Shown: positions 48,008 to 56,853, counted from the stretch's first letter. The stretch: DNA of 64,000 nt from Methylocystis iwaonis (GCF_027925385.1 NZ_AP027142.1:1904001-1968000), one strand, 5' to 3'. Translations and numbers: made by a program. The notes: generated from the sequence alone by a model not told the origin.

Positions 48008-48844
48008 TTACGCCTCGCCCGTCGCGGAGCTTCGGCCGCGTCCGGCCGCCTTTTTCTCCGCCCGAGCTTTATCCTTGGCGATTGCCTTCGCCCGGTTCTC
48101 CGCGACGCGGGGCGCGAGGCTCGGATCGGCGGCGACGGCCTCGGCAATCAGCCGGTCGGAAGCCGTCTCGATGTCGTTTTGCAGCTTCTCGAAGAATTCG
48201 CGCGTCGGCAGACCCGGCGGGATGGGCGGCAGGAATTCGATCACCACCGTGCCCGGATAGATCAGGAATGAGCGCCGGGGCCAGAACAGGCCGGCGTTGA
48301 GCGCCACGGGCAGCACCGGCACATTGGCGGCGGCGTAGAGATGGGCGACGCCGATCTTATAGGCTGGCGGCGCGCCAGCCGGGCGGCGCGTGCCTTCCGG
48401 AAAGATGAAGAGCTGGCGTCCCTGTGCAAAGAGCGTCTTCGACTTCTCGATGAGCTGCGGCAGCAGCTTGCCGCCCTTGGCGCGGTCGATGGCGATCTGC
48501 TCCGCGGCGAGCAGATACCAGCCGAAGAAAGGCAGCCAGACCAGTTCATGTTTGAGGATGTAGCTGAAGTCCGGGAATTGGGTCGGCAGGACGAAAGTGT
48601 CCCAGATCGACTGATGCTTCGAGGCGACGATCACCGCGCCTTTGGGCTTGTTTTCGAGCCCGCGGAACTCGACCTTCGTGCCGCAAATCTTGTCGAGCAG
48701 CCACAAAGACACGCGGCCCCAAGTGCGTCCGAGCTCCTGCGAGACCTGCCGGCCCATGAAAAGGCCCGGCAGCCAGATCAGCATCAGCGCGACCATGGCC
48801 AGGAAGAAGAGAATCTGGAAGACCAGCGAACGCAGATAGATCAT
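48008..48844 (-). CDS. plsC: 1-acyl-sn-glycerol-3-phosphate acyltransferase (PlsC family)
   Basis: The enzyme acylates lysophosphatidate to phosphatidate, the step after PlsY. The 278-aa membrane-anchored protein has an N-terminal helix (VFQILFFLAMVALMLIWLPG), the catalytic HX4D motif in VASKHQSIWDTF, the acceptor-binding FIFPEGTRRP and VPVLPVALNAGLFW. The C-terminal tail is basic and helical. An incomplete-set paralogue cannot be excluded, since genomes often have several PlsC enzymes. Repeat cluster DNA lies upstream. Confidence 0.92.
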   Translation of the reverse strand: MIYLRSLVFQILFFLAMVALMLIWLPGLFMGRQVSQELGRTWGRVSLWLLDKICGTKVEFRGLENKPKGAVIVASKHQSIWDTFVLPTQFPDFSYILKHELVWLPFFGWYLLAAEQIAIDRAKGGKLLPQLIEKSKTLFAQGRQLFIFPEGTRRPAGAPPAYKIGVAHLYAAANVPVLPVALNAGLFWPRRSFLIYPGTVVIEFLPPIPPGLPTREFFEKLQNDIETASDRLIAEAVAADPSLAPRVAENRAKAIAKDKARAEKKAAGRGRSSATGEA

Positions 48845-48911
48845 GGGGCGGCGCTTCCTTGCGGCAGACCCGCGCCTTTTACGCCAGCGGCGCCCGGCTT
48901 AACAAGCCGCC

Positions 48912-49172
48912 GGAAAATGGACCGCGCGCCTTCAGGCGCGCATTCTACCAGCGAGCCTGAAGGCGCGCGCCGTTTGTTGGCAAACCTCCGAGGCGGCCTC
49001 GTCCTTCGAGACGCGAGCTTCGCTCGCTCCTCAGGATGAGGCCTAAGTGTTTGGCCTAGAAGCAGAAGTCCCTCATGCTGAGGAGGCTGCGCAGCAGCCG
49101 TCTCGAAGCACGAGGGGCGTCATCGCCACTTTGTCAAACAGTCTGAGCGAGCCTGAAGGCTCGCGGTCCTAC
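48912..49172. repeat. Nested repeat cluster
   Basis: A GGACCGCGCGCC-type palindrome begins at 48919 (TGGACCGCGCGCCTTCAGGC...GCCTGAAGGCGCGC). A reversed CTTCGAGAC/CTCAGGATGAGG unit (copy 3) follows at 48976-49136, from GGCAAACCTCCGAGGCGGCC to CACTTTGTCAAACAG. Then comes a second palindrome piece, GAGCCTGAAGGCTCGCGGTC (49149-49168). The TAG stop of the DUF218 gene lies at the cluster's right edge. The interval has no gene. Confidence 0.78.
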
Positions 49173-49921
49173 GGCGACGCCGGCTCCCCTCGCAGCGCGG
49201 TCATATCGGGGCCGGTCTCGTTCTGGCGCAGGGTGATGCGCGCGAGGGCGCCGAGATATTTGAGATATTCGCCGCCCACGAGCCTGATGACGCCAACGTC
49301 GCTCGCCCAGCCGGCGACGTTTACATGATCGCTCACAACCGGGAAGGGGTGCAGCGTCACCTCCGGCAGCGCGGCCGAGAGCTCGGCGAGGGCGCGCGGC
49401 ATATGGTAATTCGAGGTCACGACGATGAGCGAATGGGAGATATTGCGCGTCTGCGCCCACTCGCGCGTTTCCCGAGCGTTGCCGATCGTGTCTTGCGCCT
49501 GATAGCCAAGATCGACGCAGCAATCGAACAGCCTGTGTGAGACGGGCAGCAATCTCGCCAGAACCGAGCTGCGGGTCGCCCGATTGACGCCGGTGATGAG
49601 CATGCGGTTCGCCTGGCCGCGCGCCAGAAGCTCGGCCGCCTCCTGCACGCGGTCGGACCCTCCGGTGAAGACGACGATCCCCTCCGCCCTGACCGTCAGG
49701 CGCGGCTCGTTGCGCGCCAGCGAGAGCGCGAACCAGACATATCCCGCGACAAAAAGCAGAAATCCGAACGCAAGGCCGCCGAGTGCGACGAGGCCGACGG
49801 CGCGCCCGATATTGGCCTGTCCCGTGCCTGCCTGACGCGCTGGCCCCGCCACCCTGCCTCCCTCCCGCCGGTTTCGTCGACCGCGCATCGAGGCGCGGTT
49901 TCTGGACAGATATATGGTCAT
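49169..49921 (-). CDS. DUF218 (YdcF/SanA-like) membrane protein
   Basis: The 250-aa protein has a basic N-terminus, one membrane helix (about 42-66, GLVALGGLAFGFLLFVAGYV) and a periplasmic DUF218 domain with IVVFTGGSDRVQEAAELLAR, RMLITGVNRATR, GNARETREWA and VTSNYHMPRALAEL. DUF218 proteins are linked to envelope integrity and lipid or polysaccharide metabolism. It follows ftsX by 25 bp on the same strand, so the ftsE-ftsX-DUF218 order (with plsC further on) suggests an envelope transcript. Confidence 0.87.
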   Translation of the reverse strand: MTIYLSRNRASMRGRRNRREGGRVAGPARQAGTGQANIGRAVGLVALGGLAFGFLLFVAGYVWFALSLARNEPRLTVRAEGIVVFTGGSDRVQEAAELLARGQANRMLITGVNRATRSSVLARLLPVSHRLFDCCVDLGYQAQDTIGNARETREWAQTRNISHSLIVVTSNYHMPRALAELSAALPEVTLHPFPVVSDHVNVAGWASDVGVIRLVGGEYLKYLGALARITLRQNETGPDMTALRGEPASP

Positions 49922-49946
49922 AAGGCGGCGTACCGGATGATCGCCG

Positions 49947-50939
49947 TCATCCCAGCCGCCTCAAGTAACGGAACACGATCGCCTGGGACAGAAAGCCGGT
50001 GAGAAGCGCAATGCCGCCCGCGAGCAAAAGGATCGTGACAACGCCGTCGACGCCGATGGAGAAGTCCCCGAACATCGCCTCCATTTGTTCCCCGCCCGCC
50101 GTCGCGCGCCAATGATGCGTCAAGGCGCGCGCCAGAAAGAGAAAGCCGATCGCTGCGCCGCCGCCGATCAGCGCGCCGCGGAACCCCAAGGCGAGAAAGC
50201 GGCGCTGGAACTCGCGCGCGATAAAAGTGTCGGCCGCGCCGACGATATGCAGCACCTCGACGATCTCGCGGTTGGTGGCGACGGCTGCGCGCGTCGCTGA
50301 TGCAACAGCGATGCCCATGGCGCCGAGGATGAGGACGAAAATCATCGTCGAGACGGCGACGGCCGCGCGCGCCATATCTCCGAGACGTTCGAGAAACAGA
50401 CGGTGATCGTCGAGCACGGCGTTGGGGACAGCCTCGGTCAGCTCCGCGCGTAGAACCAAGAGATCGGGCCGCTGCTTGGGATCGAGCTTCACCACGATCA
50501 TGCGCGGCGTGGGAAGCTCGGAGAGGTCGAGGCCCTCGCCGAGCCAGGGCGACAGCAGCGATTCCGACTCGGCCTTCGTATAGACCTGCGCCTCGCGCAC
50601 GCCGGGGGTTTTTCGCAAAAGTTCGGCCGCCGTCGCGAGATCGGCGTCGATGTCGCGACCCGGCGTGGGCCGTACCTGGACGCTGGCTTCGCTCGACGCC
50701 TCGGCGCGCCATTCGACGCTCGCCTGAGAGACGAGCAGCGCCGCGCCGGCGGCGAGGGCCGCGAGGAAGGTCATGATCGCAATGACGATGACGAGCGAGC
50801 GGCCCGCGACAGAATCGGTCGGCACGAGCGGCGAGCGGAAGGCGGCGGCGTCCTCCTCGGCGGCGGGCGCCGGCGGGCGCAGGACGCCGGCGCGCGCGAG
50901 GAGATCGGCGACGAAAGGCGGCAGCTCCATTCGCCTCAC
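49947..50939 (-). CDS. ftsX: Cell-division protein FtsX
   Basis: FtsX is the membrane subunit of the FtsEX ABC complex that controls peptidoglycan hydrolases at the septum. The 330-aa protein has a cytoplasmic N-terminus, four predicted membrane helices (about 48-70, 188-212, 240-265, 295-318) and a periplasmic loop (about 72-185) between the first two. The GTG at 50939 overlaps the ftsE stop by four bases; ATG 50930 is an alternative. Conserved pieces include REIVEVLHIVGAADTFIARE and FQRRFLALGFRGALIGG. Confidence 0.92.
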   Translation of the reverse strand: MRRMELPPFVADLLARAGVLRPPAPAAEEDAAAFRSPLVPTDSVAGRSLVIVIAIMTFLAALAAGAALLVSQASVEWRAEASSEASVQVRPTPGRDIDADLATAAELLRKTPGVREAQVYTKAESESLLSPWLGEGLDLSELPTPRMIVVKLDPKQRPDLLVLRAELTEAVPNAVLDDHRLFLERLGDMARAAVAVSTMIFVLILGAMGIAVASATRAAVATNREIVEVLHIVGAADTFIAREFQRRFLALGFRGALIGGGAAIGFLFLARALTHHWRATAGGEQMEAMFGDFSIGVDGVVTILLLAGGIALLTGFLSQAIVFRYLRRLG

Positions 50940-51598
50940 TCGAAAATATGCAGACGGCCGTCCGCGAGCACGAGGCGCCGCGCGGCTTCATATTGGTCCA
51001 TCAGGCTCAGATCATGCGTCGCGATCACCACGGCCGTCCCGGATTTATGCAGCTCCACAAAGAGCCTCAAAATGCGGCGGGCGAGAGTCGGATCGACGTT
51101 TCCGGTCGGCTCGTCGGCGAGCAGGAGCTTTGGCTGCGAGATCAGCGCCCGCGCGATGGAGGCGCGCTGCTTCTCGCCGCCCGAGAGCACGGTGGGCAGG
51201 CTATGCTTGCGCTCGCCGAGGCCAACCCATTTCAGGAGTTCGATGACCTCCGAGCGATAGCTTGCCTCCTCGCGCCCCAGAACGCGTAGCGGCAGCGCGA
51301 CATTCTCATAGACGGTCAAATGGTCGAGAAGGCGGAAGTCCTGGAAGACGACGCCAATCCGCCGGCGGGCGTCGGCGATCTCATCCGTCTCGAGCGTCGC
51401 CGCGTCCCGGCCGAAAATATTGATAAGACCGCGCGTCGGCTTCAGCGCCATGATGATGAGCCGCATCAGCGTCGTCTTGCCGGCGCCCGACGGGCCGGTA
51501 AGGAACTGGAAGGACCGCGGCGCGATCTGGAAGGTGAGGTCGCGTAGGGTTTCCGGGCCGACGCCATAGCGCAAGCCGACATTCTCGAAGCTCAGCAC
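50936..51598 (-). CDS. ftsE: Cell-division ATP-binding protein FtsE
   Basis: This is the ATPase of FtsEX. The 220-aa protein has Walker A in TGPSGAGKTTLMRL, the Q-loop in VFQDFRLLDHLTVYENVALP, the ABC signature LSGGEKQRASIARAL, Walker B LLLADEPTGNVDP and the H-loop IATHDLSLMDQY. The sequence is typical and complete. The 350 bp upstream, shared with the divergent 199-aa gene, include a repeat. Confidence 0.95.
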   Translation of the reverse strand: MLSFENVGLRYGVGPETLRDLTFQIAPRSFQFLTGPSGAGKTTLMRLIIMALKPTRGLINIFGRDAATLETDEIADARRRIGVVFQDFRLLDHLTVYENVALPLRVLGREEASYRSEVIELLKWVGLGERKHSLPTVLSGGEKQRASIARALISQPKLLLADEPTGNVDPTLARRILRLFVELHKSGTAVVIATHDLSLMDQYEAARRLVLADGRLHIFE

Positions 51599-51756
51599 CG
51601 GTTTGCCGCTCCAGGCGATCGAGCCGCGTCAAAAGCGGCGGTTGGGTTGCTGGGAATCAGCGTCGAAGGATAGCAGTTCACGCGCTCTTAACCATAACAG
51701 CGCCTAATGGACGCAGGGCCATCGGGTGAATGGCGCTCTGGTATCGTTAGCCCAGA

Positions 51757-51876
51757 TACCTCCCCTTTACGGGGAGGCCGCCGGGTGGGGCTCGCGCCGC
51801 AACGGTAGCGGTGGGGCTTTGCCCCATCCGACCCCGCTTACGCGGGGCCACCCTCCCCGTAAAGGGGAGGGATCGG
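51757..51876. repeat. CCTCCCC...GGGGAGG repeat, single copy
   Basis: TACCTCCCCTTTACGGGGAG and CCTCCCCGTAAAGGGGAGGG bracket GGTGGGGCTCGCGCCGC and CCCATCCGACCCCGCTTACG. The outer arms are complementary. The tandem array at 59945 and the piece at 62703 share the plan but differ in detail. It occupies the middle of the 356-bp gap between ftsE and the 199-aa gene. Confidence 0.72.
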
Positions 51877-51954
51877 CTGACGTCCGGCATTCATCCGGTT
51901 GCCCTGCCGGTGGCGACGGCTCGCCGATCAGCGTTGCGACAGCGGAAACCTGAA

Positions 51955-52554
51955 ATGAGCTTTACTCGAGAGGACATCCACCGGAGCAGCGCGCGGCGGG
52001 AAATCGCGGCCGAAGCCTCGAGCGAGTTCCCGCACGCTCCAAGCTATGAGGAGATGTGGGGCAGGCCCTCGTGTCCCGTCGCCCATCAGGCGCGGCAGGT
52101 CAAGCGGGACCGCGCGCCAATCGTGGCCGCCATCATCGCGATCATCATGGGCGCCACGGCGATGATCGCCATGCGGGAGCGGATCGTCCGCATCGCCCCG
52201 CCACTCGCGTCGAGCTATCGCGCGCTCGGCATGCCGGTCAATCTCGCGGGGCTGGAGCTGCGCGAGGTGCGCTCGCGCATCGTGATGGACGGCGCGCGCC
52301 GGGTGCTCGTCACCGAAGGCGAGATCGTCAATATCCGCCGCGAGCGCAACGCCGTTCCCGCCATCTCGCTCGCCGTGCGGGGGGCGAATGGGCTCGATCG
52401 CTACCGCTGGACGACTTCGGCGCCGAAGTCGCGGCTGGACGCCGGCGAGAAGATCGCGTTCCGCGCCCGCCTTGCGTCGCCGCCGGAAGACGGCGCCGAG
52501 GTGCTGGTCCGCTTCGCCAAGCTGGAGGCGCAGAAGGGTCGAGCGTCAGACTAA
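51955..52554 (+). CDS. Membrane-anchored protein, DUF3426/MJ0042-type remainder
   Basis: The protein (199 aa from ATG 51955) has a cytoplasmic part (about 1-55), one membrane helix (about 57-74, PIVAAIIAIIMGATAMIAM) and an extracytoplasmic beta-rich domain with GMPVNLAGLELREVRSRIVM, VLVTEGEIVNIRRERNAVPA and FRARLASPPEDGAEVLVRFA. In other alphaproteobacteria the gene divergent from ftsE encodes a similar protein with an N-terminal MJ0042 zinc ribbon (CxxC...CxxC). No such ribbon is present here or in the repeat DNA just upstream. Its last 9 bp overlap the end of murJ. Confidence 0.72.
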   Translation: MSFTREDIHRSSARREIAAEASSEFPHAPSYEEMWGRPSCPVAHQARQVKRDRAPIVAAIIAIIMGATAMIAMRERIVRIAPPLASSYRALGMPVNLAGLELREVRSRIVMDGARRVLVTEGEIVNIRRERNAVPAISLAVRGANGLDRYRWTTSAPKSRLDAGEKIAFRARLASPPEDGAEVLVRFAKLEAQKGRASD

Positions 52555-54102
52555 AGCCGGCGATCGCTTCGCGCGCGCGCGCAGGGCGCCGATTTTGATC
52601 CCCATAAGGTGCAGCGCGCCCGCGAGCGCCGCGCCATAGATGATCCCCCCCGCCGCTCCCAAAACGACCAGCGCCGTGAGATTGGCCTGAGAGCCGAAAT
52701 GCGCCCCGAAGGCCAGCGCGGGCGCCCGGCCGAAAGCCGCGACCATCGCCAGCAGCGCGCAGCCGACGACGGTCGCCGCCAGGGTCTTGGCGAAAGCGCG
52801 GTCGAAGTCGACAAATCCTCGCTCGATGGCGATCGCCAGGAGCGCGCCGAGATTGACCCAGACCTGGACCGAGGTCGCCGTCGCGAGCCCGACGGCGCCG
52901 AGCGGCTGGAAGAGCACAATTTTGAGCGCGACATTCACGGCGAGCGCCGCGAGCGCGATCTTCATCGGCGTCGCCGTGTCGCCGCGCGATTGAAAGCTCG
53001 CCTTTGCAGACGCGATCAGCACCAGCGCCATCAGCCCGCCGCCGTAAGCGGCGAGCACGTCGCCGGCGGCGATGGCGTCGGCGGCGGTAAATCTACCGCG
53101 CATAAAAAGCCCGGCGACGATGAGCTCGGGGATTGTCACGAAGGCGATGAAGAAGGGCGCGGCGAGCGCGATGGTCAGCGCCATGGTCCGGCTCTGCGCC
53201 TGATGCGCGCCGTCGACGTCGCCGGCGGCGATGCGGCGGCTCATCTCGGGGAGCAGCACCGTGCCTGCCGCAATCCCGATAACGCCAATGGGAAGCTGAT
53301 ACAGCCGCTCGGCATAGGAGATCGCCGATACGCCGCCATCCGCGAGCATGGAGGAAAGAATCGTGTCGGCGAAGACGGCGATCTGCGGGCTGGCCGAGCC
53401 GATCACAGCCGGGCCAAGATTGATGAAAAACTCGCGCACGCGCGGCCAATGCGGCTTGCGCAGGCCGCGCAACACGCCGATGCGCCGCGCCCCCCACATG
53501 AGGAGGCCCAGCTCCAGTGCGCCCGAGATCGTGACGCCCCAGCTCGCCGCATAGCCGGCGTTCGGAAACAGAAAGGCGACGGCGAGCGCCGCCATCACAG
53601 TGAGATTCATGAGGTTGGGCGCAAAGGCCGGCAGCGCGAAACGGCCATGGGCGTTGAGCGTGCCCATGTGCAGCGCGAAGAGCGTCATGAAGACGAGGTA
53701 GGGAAAGGTGATGCGCGTCAGGCTCACGGCCAGGGCGAATTTTTCCGGCCGATCACCGAGCCCCGGCGCCAGCAGCCCGACGAATTGCGGCGCGAAGAGC
53801 CAGACGAGGGCTAGCAGCACGATCTGCGAGACGAGGAGCAGCGTATAGACCTCGCCGGCGAATTCCTCGGCCGGCTCGGGGCCGTCCTGTTCCAGCGCCT
53901 TGGCGTAGCAGGGGATATAAGCGGCGTTGAAAGCGCCCTCGCCGAAAATGCTGCGGAAGCTGTTGGGCAGGCGCTGGGCGATGAAGAAAGCGTCGGAGAC
54001 GACGCCCGCGCCCATGATCGCCGATTGCATCGCGAGCGACAGAAAGCCCGTGAGCCGCGAGAGCAGGGTGAAACCGCCGACCGAGAGAAGATTGCGAATC
54101 AT
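52546..54102 (-). CDS. murJ: Lipid II flippase MurJ
   Basis: MurJ flips lipid II across the inner membrane for peptidoglycan synthesis. The 518-aa protein has about 14 hydrophobic segments and the MviN signatures NLLSVGGFTLLSRLTGFLSL, VSDAFFIAQRLPNSFRSIFG EGAFN, and SYAERLYQLPIGVIGIAAGT VLLPEMSRR. The length is normal. The 3' end overlaps the convergent gene by 9 bp. Confidence 0.95.
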   Translation of the reverse strand: MIRNLLSVGGFTLLSRLTGFLSLAMQSAIMGAGVVSDAFFIAQRLPNSFRSIFGEGAFNAAYIPCYAKALEQDGPEPAEEFAGEVYTLLLVSQIVLLALVWLFAPQFVGLLAPGLGDRPEKFALAVSLTRITFPYLVFMTLFALHMGTLNAHGRFALPAFAPNLMNLTVMAALAVAFLFPNAGYAASWGVTISGALELGLLMWGARRIGVLRGLRKPHWPRVREFFINLGPAVIGSASPQIAVFADTILSSMLADGGVSAISYAERLYQLPIGVIGIAAGTVLLPEMSRRIAAGDVDGAHQAQSRTMALTIALAAPFFIAFVTIPELIVAGLFMRGRFTAADAIAAGDVLAAYGGGLMALVLIASAKASFQSRGDTATPMKIALAALAVNVALKIVLFQPLGAVGLATATSVQVWVNLGALLAIAIERGFVDFDRAFAKTLAATVVGCALLAMVAAFGRAPALAFGAHFGSQANLTALVVLGAAGGIIYGAALAGALHLMGIKIGALRARAKRSPALV

Positions 54103-54237
54103 TGCCTGCCTTTTAACAGGATCATTCTCAAAATCAGCGTCTCTTCCGCTGCCGGTGGCGCGCCGCGTGGAGAATCTCTAATTTCCGGATCGGGCGTTTC
54201 TCTGGCGCGGTTCTTAAGCGCGCCGCGTCGACTGGGC

Positions 54238-54412
54238 CAGTAATACGAGATCCACTTGATCGGTTCGGTGTCATTCTCGACGTTCGCGCAGCGAGCGATC
54301 GGGAATCCAGAGCAAGACCAGCGCTTCTGTGGCTCTGGATTCCCGGTCGGGCTTTCAGCCCGCCGGGAATGACAAGCCCCAATGCAAGCTGCTCAAATGG
54401 GAATAAGTATAA
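54238..54412. mobile_element. MITE-like modular repeat, copy 6 (inverted, short)
   Basis: ATACGAGATCCACTTGATCG is the right-end sequence in reverse, followed by GTTCGCGCAGCGAGCGATCG, CAGAGCAAGACCAGCGCTTC, CGGTCGGGCTTTCAGCCCGC and CCCAATGCAAGCTGCTCAAA at the left end. It ends a few bases before the ATG of the DUF2845 gene. Confidence 0.8.
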
Positions 54413-54413
54413 C

Positions 54414-54767
54414 ATGAGATTAAACCTGCTCCTTGCCATCCCTTTGCTTGCGGCGAGTGTTGTCCCCGCCGCGGCGCTACGCTGCGGCTCGGAGCTTGTC
54501 GTCGAGGGGCAGTCCAAATTCGAGGTGCTGCAGCGCTGCGGCGCGCCAGCCTATACGGATGAACATACAGAATATCGGGCCGGCGGGACGAACCCGACCA
54601 TACCGAGGCCGCTCGACTCGTTCGAGCAAACCTATCCGCTTCCCGTGGCGCGCGAAGTGCGGATCGAGCAATGGGTCTATAATTTCGGCCCGACCCGGCT
54701 CATGCCGACGCTCACCTTCGAGAACGGCCGTCTTATCAAGATCGAGACGCTCGGCTACGGGAGATAG
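54414..54767 (+). CDS. Secreted DUF2845 protein
   Basis: The 117-aa protein has a signal peptide (MRLNLLLAIPLLAASVVPAA, cleavage near ALR-C). The mature part starts LRCGSELVVEGQSKFEVLQR CG and contains REVRIEQWVYNFGPTRL and MPTLTFENGRLIKIETLGYG, the DUF2845 pattern; two N-terminal cysteines probably form a disulfide. The function is unknown. The repeat copy 6 forms its immediate upstream region, so promoter elements may lie inside the repeat. Confidence 0.83.
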   Translation: MRLNLLLAIPLLAASVVPAAALRCGSELVVEGQSKFEVLQRCGAPAYTDEHTEYRAGGTNPTIPRPLDSFEQTYPLPVAREVRIEQWVYNFGPTRLMPTLTFENGRLIKIETLGYGR

Positions 54768-54779
54768 CCGCGCGCCGCC

Positions 54780-55970
54780 TCAGACGTGGCTGGGGGTGAC
54801 GCGGTTGCGGCCCGAGGATTTCGACGCATAGAGGCAGGAGTCGGCGCGTTTGATGAGTTCGTCGGGCGTATCATTGGCGCGCGACTGGGCGACGCCGAAC
54901 GACGCCGTTATTTTCTGGGTCTGCGGCTTGCCGGCGATCTTCCAATTATTGCCATAGAGCCATCGCCGCATTTTCTCGGCGACCGCGACGGCGGCCTCGA
55001 TGTTGGCGTGGGGAAGGATGACTGCGAATTCCTCGCCGCCGAAACGGGCGACGGTGTCCTCCGCGCGCACATGCTTCTGCATCTGATCGGCGAACATCTT
55101 CAGCACCTCGTCGCCCGCAAGGTGCCCATGCTCGTCATTTATGCTCTTGAAGTGATCGAGATCGGCCAGGATCAAGCTGATCGATGTTGCGCGCCGGTTG
55201 GCGTCCGCCAGGACATTGGCGAGCTTGGCGTCGAAATATCGCCGGTTAAAGGCCGACGTCAGAGTGTCCTTCTGAGTCTCGGCCTGCTTTTCCGCCAGCT
55301 CGAAGCGAAGCTTGCTGATCTGATCGCGCGAGTTGCGCAGGCTTGCCTGATAGGCCTCGGTCTCCTTCAACATCTTCTGGTTTTCGGAGATGAGGAATTC
55401 GATGGCGGATCTCAGGCGATCCGGGCTGCTCGCTTTCGCGAGCTCGGCGCTGCCTCTGAGCACGGAATCCGCAAATTTCTGATTGCGTTCCGCATAGCCC
55501 TGGAGGAGATCGATGATGGCGCCGATCCCCTCGTCGAGCTGGCCCCGCATGATCGCAAGCTTGGCCGGCGTGATCTTCGAGGCGCTCGATTTTTCCGTCA
55601 CCAATATCGTCCCGCCGATCATCGTCAGCGCGATCAGGGCGAGATTCCGGGTCAAGGCGAAAGGCTCGTGAACGACCTTGATGATCCTGCCGTCGGCTGT
55701 GGTTTCGGTCGTCCAGGACTGGACCGCCCACGACCAAAGGCTCGAAATGTCCGACGCGCCTTGCGCTTGCGCCTTCACCGTCATTCCAGCGAAGAACGCC
55801 GCGCAGAAAATGAGCGCGAAAATCGAAAGTAAGGGGGCGATGGACCGTAGGGATCTCACGGGGCTTCCAATTCGCTCGACAACCAAAAGAAAGAAGAAGG
55901 CCGACGCATGGGGATCCGACCCGACACGCCGGCGTCCGCTTCCCGACTGCAGGAAGGAATCGGGAAGCAT
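54780..55970 (-). CDS. Membrane-bound GGDEF diguanylate cyclase
   Basis: The 396-aa protein has two hydrophobic segments (about 43-63, IAPLLSIFALIFCAAFFAG, and 107-123, NLALIALTMIGGTILV) around a short periplasmic loop. A helical linker follows (about 130-235, coiled-coil pattern ISKLRFELAEKQAETQ). The GGDEF domain (about 238-392) has SAFNRRYFDAKL, ILADLDHFKSINDEHGHLAG DEVL and the active motif ARFGGEEFAVIL. GGEEF is catalytically competent, so c-di-GMP synthesis is expected. No clear inhibitory RxxD is seen. The exact start is uncertain; ATGs further inside exist. A CtrA-like site lies about 85 bp upstream. Confidence 0.87.
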   Translation of the reverse strand: MLPDSFLQSGSGRRRVGSDPHASAFFFLLVVERIGSPVRSLRSIAPLLSIFALIFCAAFFAGMTVKAQAQGASDISSLWSWAVQSWTTETTADGRIIKVVHEPFALTRNLALIALTMIGGTILVTEKSSASKITPAKLAIMRGQLDEGIGAIIDLLQGYAERNQKFADSVLRGSAELAKASSPDRLRSAIEFLISENQKMLKETEAYQASLRNSRDQISKLRFELAEKQAETQKDTLTSAFNRRYFDAKLANVLADANRRATSISLILADLDHFKSINDEHGHLAGDEVLKMFADQMQKHVRAEDTVARFGGEEFAVILPHANIEAAVAVAEKMRRWLYGNNWKIAGKPQTQKITASFGVAQSRANDTPDELIKRADSCLYASKSSGRNRVTPSHV

Positions 55971-56053
55971 CGGCGAGGATGGATCGGTAGCCTTGCTGGA
56001 AGCTGACGCTCCATTTCAAGGCCATCCCCAAAACGGGGATTTATCGCGCTCTT

Positions 56054-56069
56054 GTTAAGCAAGCGCTAA
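56054..56069 (-). promoter_or_regulatory. Weak CtrA-like site upstream of the GGDEF gene
   Basis: On the minus strand TTAG-CGCTTGC-TTAAC differs from TTAA-N7-TTAAC at one base. It lies 84 bp before the GGDEF start and overlaps the stop codon of the gene at 56066. Confidence 0.35.
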
Positions 56070-56482
56070 TGAGTTGGGCAATGCTGATAATAGCCGCCCG
56101 TGAGCTTGGTCACGCGCCCGGCGGCGTCGGCGCTCCACCGCAGGTTTCCACTGCGTCGGCATTTGTCGTTCAACCCCGCGCCGCGATCGTAAGTCGCGAC
56201 GCGCTCCGGCGCGGCGGCGCGGGTGAAGCCCTGCGCGGCCAGCGCATCCAGAAGGTCCGATTCGGCGAAGCCCGCGGGAAAGGCGCGATCGAGGCGGGCG
56301 AGGAAGAGTTCTTGATCCGCTTCGGTTTTCGAATCCGGCAGATTTTCGAGAAGCGGGGGCAAGGGCGCTTCGGCCCCGAACCAGACGAGGCGTAGCCCGA
56401 AGGCGAAGGCCAGGAAAAGCAGGGCCGAGAAACCGAGAATAATTCCCAGCCGAGAGCCGGCGGGGCGCGCTGCGATCGTCAT
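56066..56482 (-). CDS. Membrane-anchored protein of unknown function
   Basis: The 138-aa protein has one N-terminal membrane helix (about 12-34, GIILGFSALLFLAFAFGLRL) and a soluble extracytoplasmic part with DSKTEADQELFLARLDRAFP, ESDLLDALAAQGFTRAA and a C-terminal cysteine pair (NDKCRRSGNLRW, YYQHCPTH) that probably forms a disulfide. I recognise no family. The GGDEF gene follows on the same strand after about 95 bp, so they may be co-transcribed. Confidence 0.62.
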   Translation of the reverse strand: MTIAARPAGSRLGIILGFSALLFLAFAFGLRLVWFGAEAPLPPLLENLPDSKTEADQELFLARLDRAFPAGFAESDLLDALAAQGFTRAAAPERVATYDRGAGLNDKCRRSGNLRWSADAAGRVTKLTGGYYQHCPTH

Positions 56483-56853
56483 GATCGGATCAAAATATCA
56501 CCCTTCTATCCGGAGAGCGACTGTCCTTCCGGCCAACCGACCGAGCGCCGCTCCGGGGTAAGGAAGGGGAAACCAAACCGGCAAACATGTGAAATCCAAT
56601 CGGTTTATCCGCGCGAAACACAATACGGGCGCGTTTTCGCAATAGTCTTGGACCGCTGATCAGGCATTATGGCCAAGCTTACGTCGGCTCGAGGCACAAT
56701 CAGGCCGGGGCGCGGCGGTGGGTCGGCGCGAGAGCAGGAGGAGCCACGCAAATCCCAGGGCGGATGCCCGGTCTGGGAAAATTACGGATCAGACAGATGC
56801 GTTGTTCGACGTCTCGTAGTTTCCATTTCAGATATGTCGCCAGGAGCTGAAAT
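56483..56853. other. Interval without a supported gene
   Basis: About 370 bp lie between divergent genes. A 76-residue frame at 56669-56899 (MAKLTSARGTIRPGRGGG...) has no family pattern and overlaps the next gene's start, so it is not called. No repeat copy is seen. AGGAGCTGAAAT just before 56854 is the ribosome binding site of the next gene. Confidence 0.4.
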
